A DNA stretch of 64,000 nt from Alkalimonas collagenimarina (GTDB taxonomy: Bacteria; Pseudomonadota; Gammaproteobacteria; Enterobacterales; Alteromonadaceae). The position numbers and the translations under genes are program-made. The stretch lies in assembly GCF_030717845.1 (NCBI RefSeq), contig NZ_JAUZVZ010000017.1, positions 17,314-81,313 on the forward strand. Direction: 5' to 3'. The notes under the pieces are model-generated. The model ran no database searches and was not told the DNA's origin. It worked only from the letters and a program-made list of their open reading frames with translations. Below, piece by piece: positions 36,860-45,164 of this stretch (positions within the stretch are counted from its first letter, which is position 1; the number at the start of each line of letters is the position of its first letter).

Positions 36860-37780
36860 TCAGGCCGGTACAGACTCAAGTGCCGGAAACCCCCACCTGG
36901 CCTGAATGTGCGTGGGCAGCTGCAGTAGCTCGACGGAGAGTGAGGCACTGTGCACATATGCACTATTGGATATCGCATCGCCCATCGGCAGACATAACGG
37001 TTGATAACCCGCATCCAATAGACTTTGGTACAGGGGCGCAAAATCAGCGTGCTCTCGAATGCCGAGGGCAATATTGAGCACCCCCTGATCTGTGGGGGCC
37101 TTCGTGTGATGGGCACAAGTATCGCTATATTGGGTGAGCTGTAAGTGATAACTGCCGCATACCAGTGCTTTACTTCGTCGTGTCATTTCACTGTGTTGCG
37201 TCTGCTCAGACAAGCGTTTAAATTGCGGATCAAAATGCGCAGGTGTCGTGCATTCAGATAAACCAAAGCCCTTAGTGAAGTGCGCAACTTCGCTGTCCAA
37301 ATCGCTCACGGTGGCCCCAATCCCGCGAAGTGTTGGCTTAGTCAGGGTTCGCGAAGTCGAACTGGAAAAAATATCCAAGATATTATTATCAATGTCTCTG
37401 ACCAACAGGTGTTCGGTGCCCTGCTCATGATACCGGCATATTTGACGCATATGGGGAGCAAGTTGCGGATCTTGACAGATCTCATCAAGGGATGGTGCCT
37501 CAATAAACAGCATATTGTAGCCGCGTGTTAGCATATTGTCTGTGTTATCTGTCGAATGGGGCTGTTCAAAGTGAAAGATCTCCAATTGAAAAAACGGGTC
37601 GTCGCCAGTGAGCCAATAACATTGTGCTCGCACTGTTTTACATCTGAAAATGCGGGCGGCGGCAATGCCGTGTACCGCGCGCTCCCCACTGTCTTGATAG
37701 CCCAGCAGCTTTTTATAAAAGCGGCGGCATAGATGGGGGTGTTTGGTGGTGAACGCCAATTGACAAAGATGTGGATACAT
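36860..37780 (-). CDS. Two-repeat VOC (glyoxalase/extradiol dioxygenase fold) protein
   Basis: A 306-residue protein with two vicinal-oxygen-chelate repeats. The first starts LCQLAFTTKHPHLCRRFYKKLLG (given in part), the second RGIGATVSDLDSEVAHFTKGFG. Each repeat begins with the typical strand and a helix ending near a Phe/Tyr-Leu-Gly turn. Candidate metal ligands exist (His and Glu in LEIFHFE and in the second half), but I cannot assign them. VOC proteins include isomerases, dioxygenases and drug-binding resistance proteins. Here it lies 9 bases downstream of the P450 on the same strand and is probably transcribed with it. I know of no clear mupirocin counterpart. Tailoring enzyme or self-protection are both possible. 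Confidence 0.7.
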   Translation of the reverse strand: MYPHLCQLAFTTKHPHLCRRFYKKLLGYQDSGERAVHGIAAARIFRCKTVRAQCYWLTGDDPFFQLEIFHFEQPHSTDNTDNMLTRGYNMLFIEAPSLDEICQDPQLAPHMRQICRYHEQGTEHLLVRDIDNNILDIFSSSTSRTLTKPTLRGIGATVSDLDSEVAHFTKGFGLSECTTPAHFDPQFKRLSEQTQHSEMTRRSKALVCGSYHLQLTQYSDTCAHHTKAPTDQGVLNIALGIREHADFAPLYQSLLDAGYQPLCLPMGDAISNSAYVHSASLSVELLQLPTHIQARWGFPALESVPA

Positions 37781-37789
37781 AACCGTGCC

Positions 37790-39115
37790 CTATGCAGTTT
37801 GGTGGTGTGCAAGCGGCGTAATGCTCAAGGCAAAATCCGGGTCAAGAGACAGAGAAGGTTTGGTGTAGTCCAGTGCCAGATCCGCAATATTGCCCTCGTA
37901 CTTAAAATCTGCAAACTTCAGGATAGTGGCGAGGTTGAGCGGCAAAATAATGTTGGATAAACCCGCTCCAATACAGGTGTGTGGGCCTTTTCCAAAGGGG
38001 GCATAGGCTTGCGATCCAACATCAGGATCGGCAAATCGCTGTAATTTAAACGTATAGGGTTCGCTAAAATAGCGTGCGTCAGTGTGACAAGCTGACAAGA
38101 AAAAGATCAAGGTCTCTCCTTGTTTGATTTGATAGCCATTGAACGCAAAGTCATTGGTTGCAACACGGTAAACTGCAAATGCAGGTGGGTATAAACGCAT
38201 GACCTCTTTGGTGAACAAATTGATTTTGGTCATGTCGTTGATCACCGACAGATCGGGCTCATTGAGATTTAACTGCGCGACTTCTTGTTGTAACTCTTGT
38301 CGAATATCGGGGTTGAGTAAGAGCTCTCGCAGCGCAAAACTTAAGGCAGAGGTCACCGTATCAATACCCGCAAGAAACGGGATGATAGCGTGATTACGTA
38401 TATCTCCGGGTGTGAACCACTGCGGTTTATTCTTAAGCCCTTGTGAGATCAGCACATCAATATAACGTTCTTTTGCATGCTCGGCTTGCTTATTGTGAAT
38501 GATCCGATCGGCCAGCTCATGAACGGTTTTCTTCGCTTGTAGATATTCAGGTGAGGTCAGCACTCTTTTTGAGATACGCTTAAAGGAGCACGCATTCATG
38601 ACTGTCGCTTGATAATCGATCAATGCCTCCACTTCTTCAGGAGTGGGGGCATAACCTTGTAACGCATAGCCTATCTGTGTTGACAAAGTGTGGCGCAGAA
38701 ACGGGCAAAGTCGTGTTGATGGCTCGCTATACCGAGTGCTTAAAATCTCTCGGAATGTTCTTGCAAACTCGCCGACGTTGTCTTTCAAAGAGGCTTTGCA
38801 AAACATCGGTGCCATCAAACGGCGCTGATAGCGATGCACATCACCATCTACGCCAATAAATGAGTGCGGGCAATTCATTTCATCGAGCGTCTCTGACCAA
38901 AATGCATTTGAACTTAAAAAGTCCTTGCTCTCAGTACTCATAAGCTGGTTGGCCTTGAGTCCGGCCAATACAGTGACTGAGCTTTTCTCCGAGCCGATCC
39001 TAAATATATCACCGTATTGGTCATAGCACTGACGCAAGTAGGTGAGCGGGTTGTCTAACCAGGTGATTGGTTTTTTGCCGTCCGTGATATTTTTTGCGAT
39101 GGGGGGCTTGGTCAT
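37790..39115 (-). CDS. Cytochrome P450 (MupO-like)
   Basis: A bacterial class P450 of 441 residues if started at ATG 39115, where AGGA lies seven bases upstream. The open frame runs to 39289, but the extra N-terminus is low-complexity and overlaps the end of the ligase gene. The I-helix oxygen-binding motif is AGIDTVTS, the K-helix is KEVMRLYPP (ExxR), and the heme loop is FGKGPHTCIG with the cysteine thiolate. No membrane anchor is seen, so the enzyme is soluble and needs outside electron donors. MupO is a P450 in the late mupirocin steps; a tailoring role on the polyketide backbone is likely here. It shares the strand with the ligase upstream and the VOC gene downstream. Confidence 0.85.
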   Translation of the reverse strand: MTKPPIAKNITDGKKPITWLDNPLTYLRQCYDQYGDIFRIGSEKSSVTVLAGLKANQLMSTESKDFLSSNAFWSETLDEMNCPHSFIGVDGDVHRYQRRLMAPMFCKASLKDNVGEFARTFREILSTRYSEPSTRLCPFLRHTLSTQIGYALQGYAPTPEEVEALIDYQATVMNACSFKRISKRVLTSPEYLQAKKTVHELADRIIHNKQAEHAKERYIDVLISQGLKNKPQWFTPGDIRNHAIIPFLAGIDTVTSALSFALRELLLNPDIRQELQQEVAQLNLNEPDLSVINDMTKINLFTKEVMRLYPPAFAVYRVATNDFAFNGYQIKQGETLIFFLSACHTDARYFSEPYTFKLQRFADPDVGSQAYAPFGKGPHTCIGAGLSNIILPLNLATILKFADFKYEGNIADLALDYTKPSLSLDPDFALSITPLAHHQTA

Positions 39116-39234
39116 CGCTTGTTCCTGTAAACTCGTCGTTGTCACAACCATTTCCTTTTTTGTTGAAAAGCAAGAGCCCAACATCTGAGGCTCTGCATAG
39201 CTGGCATAGGGTGTCTTGGCTATGCTTATCTTTG

Positions 39235-41199
39235 TTATATTTCCAGTGCGGCTTGAGGTGCTATCACTGGTGCAAATTTTAATTCCCATTGGAAGTGGAA
39301 CTTGTAGAGCTGATGTTGCACCTGCTCGGCAACCTCATCTATCTCTTCGCGTGGTTGGGCAAAGTGCACCCTGACGATACTGCCTGTTGACATATCATTG
39401 ATGACTTCTACTGTGAAATCGAGCATATCATGCAATGCGTGTATGATACTGTTGACGCAGTTTATCAGCACCTCCTGGCGCAGTGGCAATTTGAAAATTT
39501 TTCCAACAGGGGTCATAGGTAACTCAGGTACAGTGATTATCTCTACTGGCGACGCCGCGGGTTCGGGTATGTTATCTTTGCAATATTGTTTTAACGTGTC
39601 CGCATCGAGTGTGGAGTCAGGATTGAGGGTCACATAGGCAACAGGCAACTCTCCGGCGTACGCATCGGGCTTTCCGACAGCGGCAGCCATAATGACATCG
39701 GGGTGCCCCACTAAGGTATTTTCAATCATCAGTGGGTCGATATTGTGTCCACCTCGAATGATCAAATCTTTTTGTCGGCCGGTCAGCCACAAATAACCTT
39801 CGGCATCGAACTTACCCAGATCACCCGTATTCAACCACTCCGGCTCTGGCCATGCATTTACATTGGCGAATGCTTGCTGATACTCAGGGATCACATTGGG
39901 ACCTTTGATCAGCAGTACCCCTACCTCACCGTGTGCACATTCTTTTATGATGTGTCCATCGTCGTCCAGTTGTACGACACGAATGGCTTGATAAGGAACT
40001 CTCAAGCCTACGGAGCCAACTTTACGCGCACCATAATAGTAGTGCGTTGACGCACAGGCGGTTGTTTCTGTCATGCCGTAGCCTTCACAAATATCAGCCC
40101 CTGTGCGTTGGGTAAATTCATTAATGAGTACTTGTGGCATGGGGGATGAACCACAGCCGCAATAAAATAGGCTGTCGATGTTGTGTTGCTCGATTGGCTG
40201 TTCTAGCAATGCGGCGTAAACGGTGGGCACGCCGGCAAAGAAATTGACTTTAAAGCGCTCTACAATGCGCCAAAAGTCTTGCATGAGTGCCCTGTTTCTA
40301 AATCCTTGCTGTCCTGCGAGTAGCAACTCGGAGCCATTGAGCAATGACGTTAATGAGGAAACCACAATGGCATTGACATGAAATAGCGGCAGTGCACACA
40401 GAGAGACTTTCGATTTGGTATTTAGTAGGGCTTCAGTGGGACCGACAATCAGCATTTGACAGGCATTGACGATTGCACCTCGATGGGTGTGTCTGGCTAT
40501 TTTTGGTGTGCCCGTGGTTCCGCCGGTATGAAAATAGGCAGAGGTTTCGTGACCGTTCAATGGACGATGGAAAATATACCGGTCGGTGGGCTGCTTTTTT
40601 AACTCTGAGTGCCAGTTGATTGTCTCTTTGCAGGGCGTGCCTATGGTCACTAACGTCACTGGATGGACTGTGTTGTGCTTGACTGCCTGCGCTTTTTCGA
40701 AAAGCGCAGGGTTGGTATCACTTGAAAGCGTCACTAAAATGCGCGCCTGAGTTTCTTTCATAATGCCACAAATATGCTCCACTTCCAGAAATGGATTGAT
40801 AGGTGTGCTGATTGCGACCGCCTGCGCGCCCCACAAACCAAACACCATCTCGGGCATATTGGGTAACAAAAATGCTATCGAACTGTCGCTATCTATCCCC
40901 AGCGAGTGAAACAGATTGGCAGCACCAATACATTGCTCCAGAAACTCTATGTAACTCCAGCTTTGCACGGGATCGTCTGCACGCCCATTGGGTAAATAAC
41001 TCATGGCGCGGGCATGTTGGTACTTCTGTGCCGCGATGAATAGCGCGTCGGTCACTGAGTGGCAGGGAAAGCGCTCAGAAGCAGGTTGCTTTTCTAATTG
41101 TTCGATATCGTGAATGTCACGAACTTGTTCGGGATCACCTGCAAAGCGCTTCACAAAAGGATGAAACAAGTATTCTTGATTAAGGGGGGAATCATGCAT
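39235..41199 (-). CDS. tmlU: Acyl-CoA synthetase (AMP-forming), MupU/TmlU-like
   Basis: A 654-residue ANL-superfamily ligase. The start is ATG 41199 with AAGGA upstream; the frame is open to 41235. Motifs in order are YFHTGGTTGTPK (P-loop, A3), GYGMTETT (A5), NTGDLGKFD (A7), RQKDLIIRGGHNI (A8) and TPVGKIFK with the catalytic lysine (A10). An extra domain of about 85 residues follows A10, beyond the normal end of the family. It activates a carboxylic acid as acyl-adenylate and then CoA thioester. In thiomarinol, TmlU activates the polyketide acid so that HolE can couple it to holothin; a HolE-like gene is at 54.2 kb. That assignment is by family and context. MupQ-type synthetases are the alternative. 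Confidence 0.8.
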   Translation of the reverse strand: MHDSPLNQEYLFHPFVKRFAGDPEQVRDIHDIEQLEKQPASERFPCHSVTDALFIAAQKYQHARAMSYLPNGRADDPVQSWSYIEFLEQCIGAANLFHSLGIDSDSSIAFLLPNMPEMVFGLWGAQAVAISTPINPFLEVEHICGIMKETQARILVTLSSDTNPALFEKAQAVKHNTVHPVTLVTIGTPCKETINWHSELKKQPTDRYIFHRPLNGHETSAYFHTGGTTGTPKIARHTHRGAIVNACQMLIVGPTEALLNTKSKVSLCALPLFHVNAIVVSSLTSLLNGSELLLAGQQGFRNRALMQDFWRIVERFKVNFFAGVPTVYAALLEQPIEQHNIDSLFYCGCGSSPMPQVLINEFTQRTGADICEGYGMTETTACASTHYYYGARKVGSVGLRVPYQAIRVVQLDDDGHIIKECAHGEVGVLLIKGPNVIPEYQQAFANVNAWPEPEWLNTGDLGKFDAEGYLWLTGRQKDLIIRGGHNIDPLMIENTLVGHPDVIMAAAVGKPDAYAGELPVAYVTLNPDSTLDADTLKQYCKDNIPEPAASPVEIITVPELPMTPVGKIFKLPLRQEVLINCVNSIIHALHDMLDFTVEVINDMSTGSIVRVHFAQPREEIDEVAEQVQHQLYKFHFQWELKFAPVIAPQAALEI

Positions 41200-41341
41200 T
41201 TTATTTAAATTCCTTATTAGCCCTGACCCTGGCACCTTGTATTACAACGCGCCAAGTCTCACAGAGTATGCTGTACTCACGCCTTACACTGAGCGTGTCT
41301 GAATGTATATGTCAGTCACGACAATGGGTGGAATCGTCATA

Positions 41342-41827
41342 TTAAGTAAGTGTCATCATTAATTTCGCGGAAAGGTAGAGGCCAATGCCAAATGACAGAT
41401 GAGCCAATAGACTTCTGAATCTCAGTGTGTTGGGATTAGGGAGCTTGGAGGCCGCGACACCCATGCCAAAACATGGCTGCATAATGAAAAAAGGAAAGAC
41501 AATGGTGACAACGCCAGCCACCAAAGCTGGCATTAGGGTCGGTGATTCAATCCACGCACTGCCCAACACTAAAAAAAGCAGTGAGGCAAAAGCAATACCG
41601 ATCACGTAGTGCGCTATCCAACCAAGTGTATTTTCGCCCGAAACTGACGGTGTGTTCATTATGCCTTGATGAAATATTTTGCCTTTGGTGAGATAGACAA
41701 ACCACCTGCCAACCATACCGTAGTTTAATGAAGGGATCCCAAAACTGACTTTTAATAGTAAGGCCCAAAGATCCATGATCAAGGTTGCACCTATCCCTAC
41801 TAATATAACTTGAACTAAAGATTCCAT
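41342..41827 (-). CDS. DUF2938 family inner-membrane protein
   Basis: A 161-residue membrane protein with four hydrophobic segments (about residues 3-27, 66-90, 95-120 and 138-158). It has the conserved DUF2938 words IPSLNYGMVGRW, GENTLGWIAHYVIGI, PFFIMQPCFGMGVAASK and SLLAHLSFGIGLYL. The family has no established function. No clear ribosome-binding site precedes ATG 41827, and a gap of 142 bases separates the gene from the ligase gene. It may be a bystander rather than part of the pathway. Confidence 0.75.
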   Translation of the reverse strand: MESLVQVILVGIGATLIMDLWALLLKVSFGIPSLNYGMVGRWFVYLTKGKIFHQGIMNTPSVSGENTLGWIAHYVIGIAFASLLFLVLGSAWIESPTLMPALVAGVVTIVFPFFIMQPCFGMGVAASKLPNPNTLRFRSLLAHLSFGIGLYLSAKLMMTLT

Positions 41828-42163
41828 TTTTATACCTGTGTCTTGTTACTATTTGCATGTATATACGAGCCACAAACGCGATCATATGATGACCGTGTGC
41901 GCAGCTAGTAACATGCGCGACAACACATCGATCGCGGGGCGAATGATTTTATATACTCAGTGTTTCTTGCGACCACGTTTTTGCTTGATGCTACGTACAT
42001 CGCAGGGTGTTTAATACTATGGTGATTGCCACAATATTACTGCCTAGTATATCCATATCGTGACGCATATTTCAACGAAATAGCAGCAGTCTGTCTTGAA
42101 CAGTCAACACAGTTGATGCAGGTGGCATGCAAATTAAGAGGTATCGCGATTGTGCGATTCCTC
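41828..42163. other. Non-coding gap before IS5-family remnant
   Basis: Three hundred and thirty-six bases with many stops in all frames. I see no RNA gene, hairpin terminator or clear promoter. It ends at the left inverted repeat of the insertion element. Confidence 0.5.
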
Positions 42164-43046
42164 GGACCTGTCGATCTTTGCTGTTCATAATTCAATCAAC
42201 CCACATTGACAGCCACATGATGCAACAGGCCAAAGCCAGCGTACTTGTGTAATTCCGAGCTAACTTGTCATATCTTGTTGCTACGGAGCGGTAATGCTTT
42301 AGCCTGGAAAACGCATTCTCTACAAGGTGTAGATATTTGTACAAACACCAGTCAATATCGCCAATTTCCAACCTTTTAATTCCTTTTGCGTGGAATGGTT
42401 GGAATACCATTCTTTTGTCGAACCTGTTCACGGATTTTCTCACTGTCATAACCGCGATCTGTAACTACATGCTCTGCTTCGGGCAACTGCTCAAGCAATT
42501 CTGGGGCTGCTTTACAGTCATAAGCTTCACCGCCCGTGATAATAAAATCTACCGGTAAGCCACAGCTATCAACAGCCATATGGATTTTCGTCGTGTTGCC
42601 ACCACGGCTTTTCCCGATAGGTTCCTTTCCATCAGAGCGAGCCCCCGCCGCATGCTGATGGGCTTTAATGATACTGCCGTCTATGAATTCCCATTCTAAA
42701 TCAGCTAATTGCCTTAGCTCTGCAAAGAGCTACATAAGAATGCCTTTCTGTGACCACAAAAGTTAAACCGCTGCTAGATAGCACTCCAATGCCCAAACGC
42801 ATCTGGAACGTCGCGCCAGGGGCAACCGATCGCATCCGGTACAGCATCCCTTCGAAAGTATTCTTGTGCTCCGGCTTGTCATAAACGCGGCCAGTTTTCA
42901 GCATCAACTGGATTAGCTTTGACCAGTGGTCATCTGTTAATATCGTTCTTGGCATGATGGGATGCTGTGTGGTTAGTTTTTGGCGAAAATAATTATACCA
43001 GCACATCATGCCGACTAATAACTCACCACGAAAGATCAACAGCCCC
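42164..43046 (-). mobile_element. IS5-family (IS427-group-like) insertion sequence, degenerate
   Basis: An 883-base element bounded by imperfect inverted repeats at 42164-42179 and 43031-43046 (13 of 16 positions match; both contain CTGT then GATCTTT). The size fits single-ORF IS427-group elements. The minus strand carries a transposase in pieces. No convincing target duplication is visible at the ends. The element is certainly inactive. It marks the junction between the P450/ligase block and the oxygenase block, so it may record a rearrangement in the cluster. Confidence 0.8.
42195..42955 (-). pseudogene. IS5-family transposase, broken by frameshifts and stops
   Basis: The protein starts well (PRTILTDDHWSKLIQLML, KTGRVYDKPEH, FEGMLYRMR). 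It then shifts frame near 42830, where another frame gives CPWRDVPDAFGHWSA followed by a stop. The DDE core resumes as MAVDSCGLPVDFIITGGEAYD and VVTDRGYDSE, and ends with WCLYKYLHLVENAFSRLKHYR. At least two frameshifts and several stops exclude a functional product. The YREK-like C-terminal helix (E in VENAFSRLK) is still readable. Confidence 0.85.
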
Positions 43047-43179
43047 TAATATAAGTGAAATAATGACACTCAAGCCTGCTGATTTGTCTCATGCGTGAGA
43101 CAAGCTGCCAGAGCGGGCTGTCACAAATTACGCTATGCAGGCGTTGCGGGTAGGCAGATGAACTGTGGTATGATGCGGC

Positions 43180-43530
43180 TGTTTCCCCCGACGCTGAGCG
43201 CTCGCGTAACCAATGTTGTCATGGAGCAAGCCAGTGAGTGGCCATCTCATCCGCTCGGTGCGGTTTATTCGATAGTTTATCTGGTTTGTATTGTCGTTGA
43301 CATTCGTCTCATGGAAAGAATACAAAGCCGTTATGGCCGATTTGAAGTGCGTTTATTGCTCAGCCCACCAAAGAAGACGTCCTGCTGGAACTGACGCGAT
43401 TTGCACAAGCGTAGGATGAGCCATATCCGCAAACAGCCAAGTCATGGCGTGCGCACTGGTATAACGAACACACTGTTTAATTACCTTGAGGATATTCGTA
43501 GAGCGATTCCTACCGCGACCTTTCAATTTA
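43180..43530 (+). mobile_element. Fragment of an IS256-family (mutator) transposase
   Basis: Pieces in shifting plus-strand frames match the C-terminal half of IS256 transposases: RVTNVVMEQASEWPSHPLGAV with YSIVYLVCIVV, then WKEYKAVMADLK, then EDVLLELTRFAQA, a stop, DEPYPQTAKSWRAHWYNEH, and LFNYLEDIRRAI. The order is correct and the fragments are separated by frameshifts or stops. No terminal repeats are visible, so this is a truncated relic next to the IS5 remnant. The short open frames here are not independent genes. Confidence 0.75.
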
Positions 43531-43682
43531 TAGAAGGCGTGTGGGGTGATCTGAATTCATTTTTCGTGTGTAAGAGTTGCTTGAGCCGAATCTTGTATTG
43601 AGTTAGTATCAAAATGTCATGTTCAATGACGTATCATAATTTAAGATATATCATAAATTGATTTTTCGAGGATGCGAAGCTA

Positions 43683-43964
43683 ATGGAAGGAATATACCAG
43701 TTTGTTCAGAGTACCTTTTCTGAAGTCTGCAATATAGATAGTGACGAGATCACGCCAACGACCAATCTGTTTTCAGACTTGGGTATAGAAAGCATGGACT
43801 TTATGGATGTGTGCTATTTAATTGATGAGAAATACAGCATTCGTATTCCCATCGGTGAATGGATGGGGCGGGTTAATGAAGGCGATGAGTCTGCAGCAGA
43901 CTTATTTGTGTTTGAAGGCTTTGTGAAGGCGATCTCTAAGCTAGTTGAAGCTGAATTTGCTTAA
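43683..43964 (+). CDS. Stand-alone acyl carrier protein
   Basis: A 93-residue discrete ACP. The attachment serine is S37 in LGIESMDFMDV, where the usual Asp before Ser is Glu. The rest has the expected four-helix pattern and acidic charge, and a start at ATG 43683. Mupirocin and thiomarinol clusters contain several discrete ACPs (the mAcp/tAcp proteins), some of which carry late intermediates during tailoring by the P450, Rieske and KAS III-like enzymes. Position just before the oxygenases suggests such a role. It is bordered upstream by insertion-element debris and probably has its own promoter in the AT-rich 43610-43680 stretch. Confidence 0.85.
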   Translation: MEGIYQFVQSTFSEVCNIDSDEITPTTNLFSDLGIESMDFMDVCYLIDEKYSIRIPIGEWMGRVNEGDESAADLFVFEGFVKAISKLVEAEFA

Positions 43965-44316
43965 TGCTACTTTGTCGTTCTAAGATGTGTTATCTAAAAG
44001 TAATTTATAAACACAACTCTACACGTATGCGCATACCCTATGCCTGTGCGGCTGTCAGCCAGAGACGGTAATGAATAATAACTTGTGGGTCTCATAAGTT
44101 AAGTGTACGAATGTTTATTTTAGATAGGCCAATTATAAATAATATGATCTGCTGTTGTGCCCAATTGCTGTGTTTTTGCGCGACTGAAAGCTGCTGAAGC
44201 AGGCAAACGGCTGATATATTTTCAATACTGTTACAAAACCGTTGGGTGCGCATTAATAACCTGTGAGCCATAGCGCATTAAGCGGGGTGATCGGTCAGAA
44301 GTTTTGGAGAAAACGC
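43965..44316. other. AT-rich intergenic region
   Basis: About 350 bases between the ACP and the PhyH oxygenase. A GTG start at 44263 would extend the oxygenase but lacks a ribosome-binding site. I see no terminator, RNA gene or known operator; promoters for the oxygenase genes are likely here but none stands out. Confidence 0.45.
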
Positions 44317-45111
44317 ATGGATAGTTTGCAGTCGTTTGATGATAACGCACCCATAGAGAGGGTCATTACTGCGCTTTTAAAAGATGGCGCGGTTATTCTT
44401 GATAAGTTGATTAGTGATGATGAAGCAGAGCAGTTAAAAGCCGAAATTGAACCTGCGTATGATGCATTTCATGGCAAGGCCAATTCCAAATTCTATGGGT
44501 TTAAAACCCGCAGGGCCCTGAAGCTGTTTGAGTACTCAAATAAAGCGATTGAGGTGTGTAGTCACCCTCGGGTCCTTGAGATCGCTGATAATATACTGCT
44601 ACCGCACTGCGACTATTATCAGATAGATAAGTCAGTTGGCATTGAAATCTTCCCCGGTGAAGATAGACAAGCAATACATCGCGATGACGTACAATATCCA
44701 ATCCAAATGCAGGGGATGAACTTAATGTTCAGCTGCTTAGTCGCATTGGATGAGTTTACCAATGACAATGGTGCCACCCTAGTGGTGAAAAATAATCGCA
44801 GCATTCACAATGAGCCGACTTACGACCAAGCCTGCTCTGCGGTGATGAGCAAAGGGTCTGCGGTCGTGTATTTGGGCAGCACTTATCATGGTGGAGGCAG
44901 TAATGACAGTCTTCACTCGCGCAGTGCGCTTGCCACCATGTATAGCCTAGGCTGGTTAAGGCAAGCTGAAAACCCGTATCTGTCCCTTGCGCCTCAAACA
45001 GTCGAGAAGTTACCGCTGAGAACCCAGCAATTACTTGGATATAGACAATTTGGAAAGTACCTCGGTCACTATCCTAGGGATCCAGAACGGCGTTATCCTG
45101 GTGGGTATTAA
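44317..45111 (+). CDS. Phytanoyl-CoA dioxygenase family Fe(II)/2-oxoglutarate oxygenase
   Basis: A 264-residue PhyH-type oxygenase. ATG 44317 is preferred over GTG 44263 because TTTGGAGA sits eight bases upstream. The iron triad is visible as HRDD (His and Asp) and the distal His in TYHGGGSND. The 2-oxoglutarate-binding Arg is in HSRSALATMY. The fold should hydroxylate an unactivated carbon, consuming oxygen and 2-oxoglutarate. Thiomarinols carry a C4 hydroxyl that pseudomonic acid A lacks. I recall this being assigned to a PhyH-like protein called TmuB, and this gene is the natural candidate. The symbol is left blank because that is from memory and context. Confidence 0.8.
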   Translation: MDSLQSFDDNAPIERVITALLKDGAVILDKLISDDEAEQLKAEIEPAYDAFHGKANSKFYGFKTRRALKLFEYSNKAIEVCSHPRVLEIADNILLPHCDYYQIDKSVGIEIFPGEDRQAIHRDDVQYPIQMQGMNLMFSCLVALDEFTNDNGATLVVKNNRSIHNEPTYDQACSAVMSKGSAVVYLGSTYHGGGSNDSLHSRSALATMYSLGWLRQAENPYLSLAPQTVEKLPLRTQQLLGYRQFGKYLGHYPRDPERRYPGGY

Positions 45112-45164
45112 TCCATGACACCTTTTCATTACTATCAGAATTAGCAAGGACCTAGAGTTGCAAC

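Noticed and set aside
39116..39289. N-terminal extension of the P450 to 39289
   Set aside because: The extra residues are low-complexity and overlap the ligase gene; ATG 39115 has AGGA at good spacing.
43095..43601. Two short plus-strand frames (99 and 66 codons) as independent genes
   Set aside because: They coincide with fragments of an IS256-type transposase read in shifting frames.
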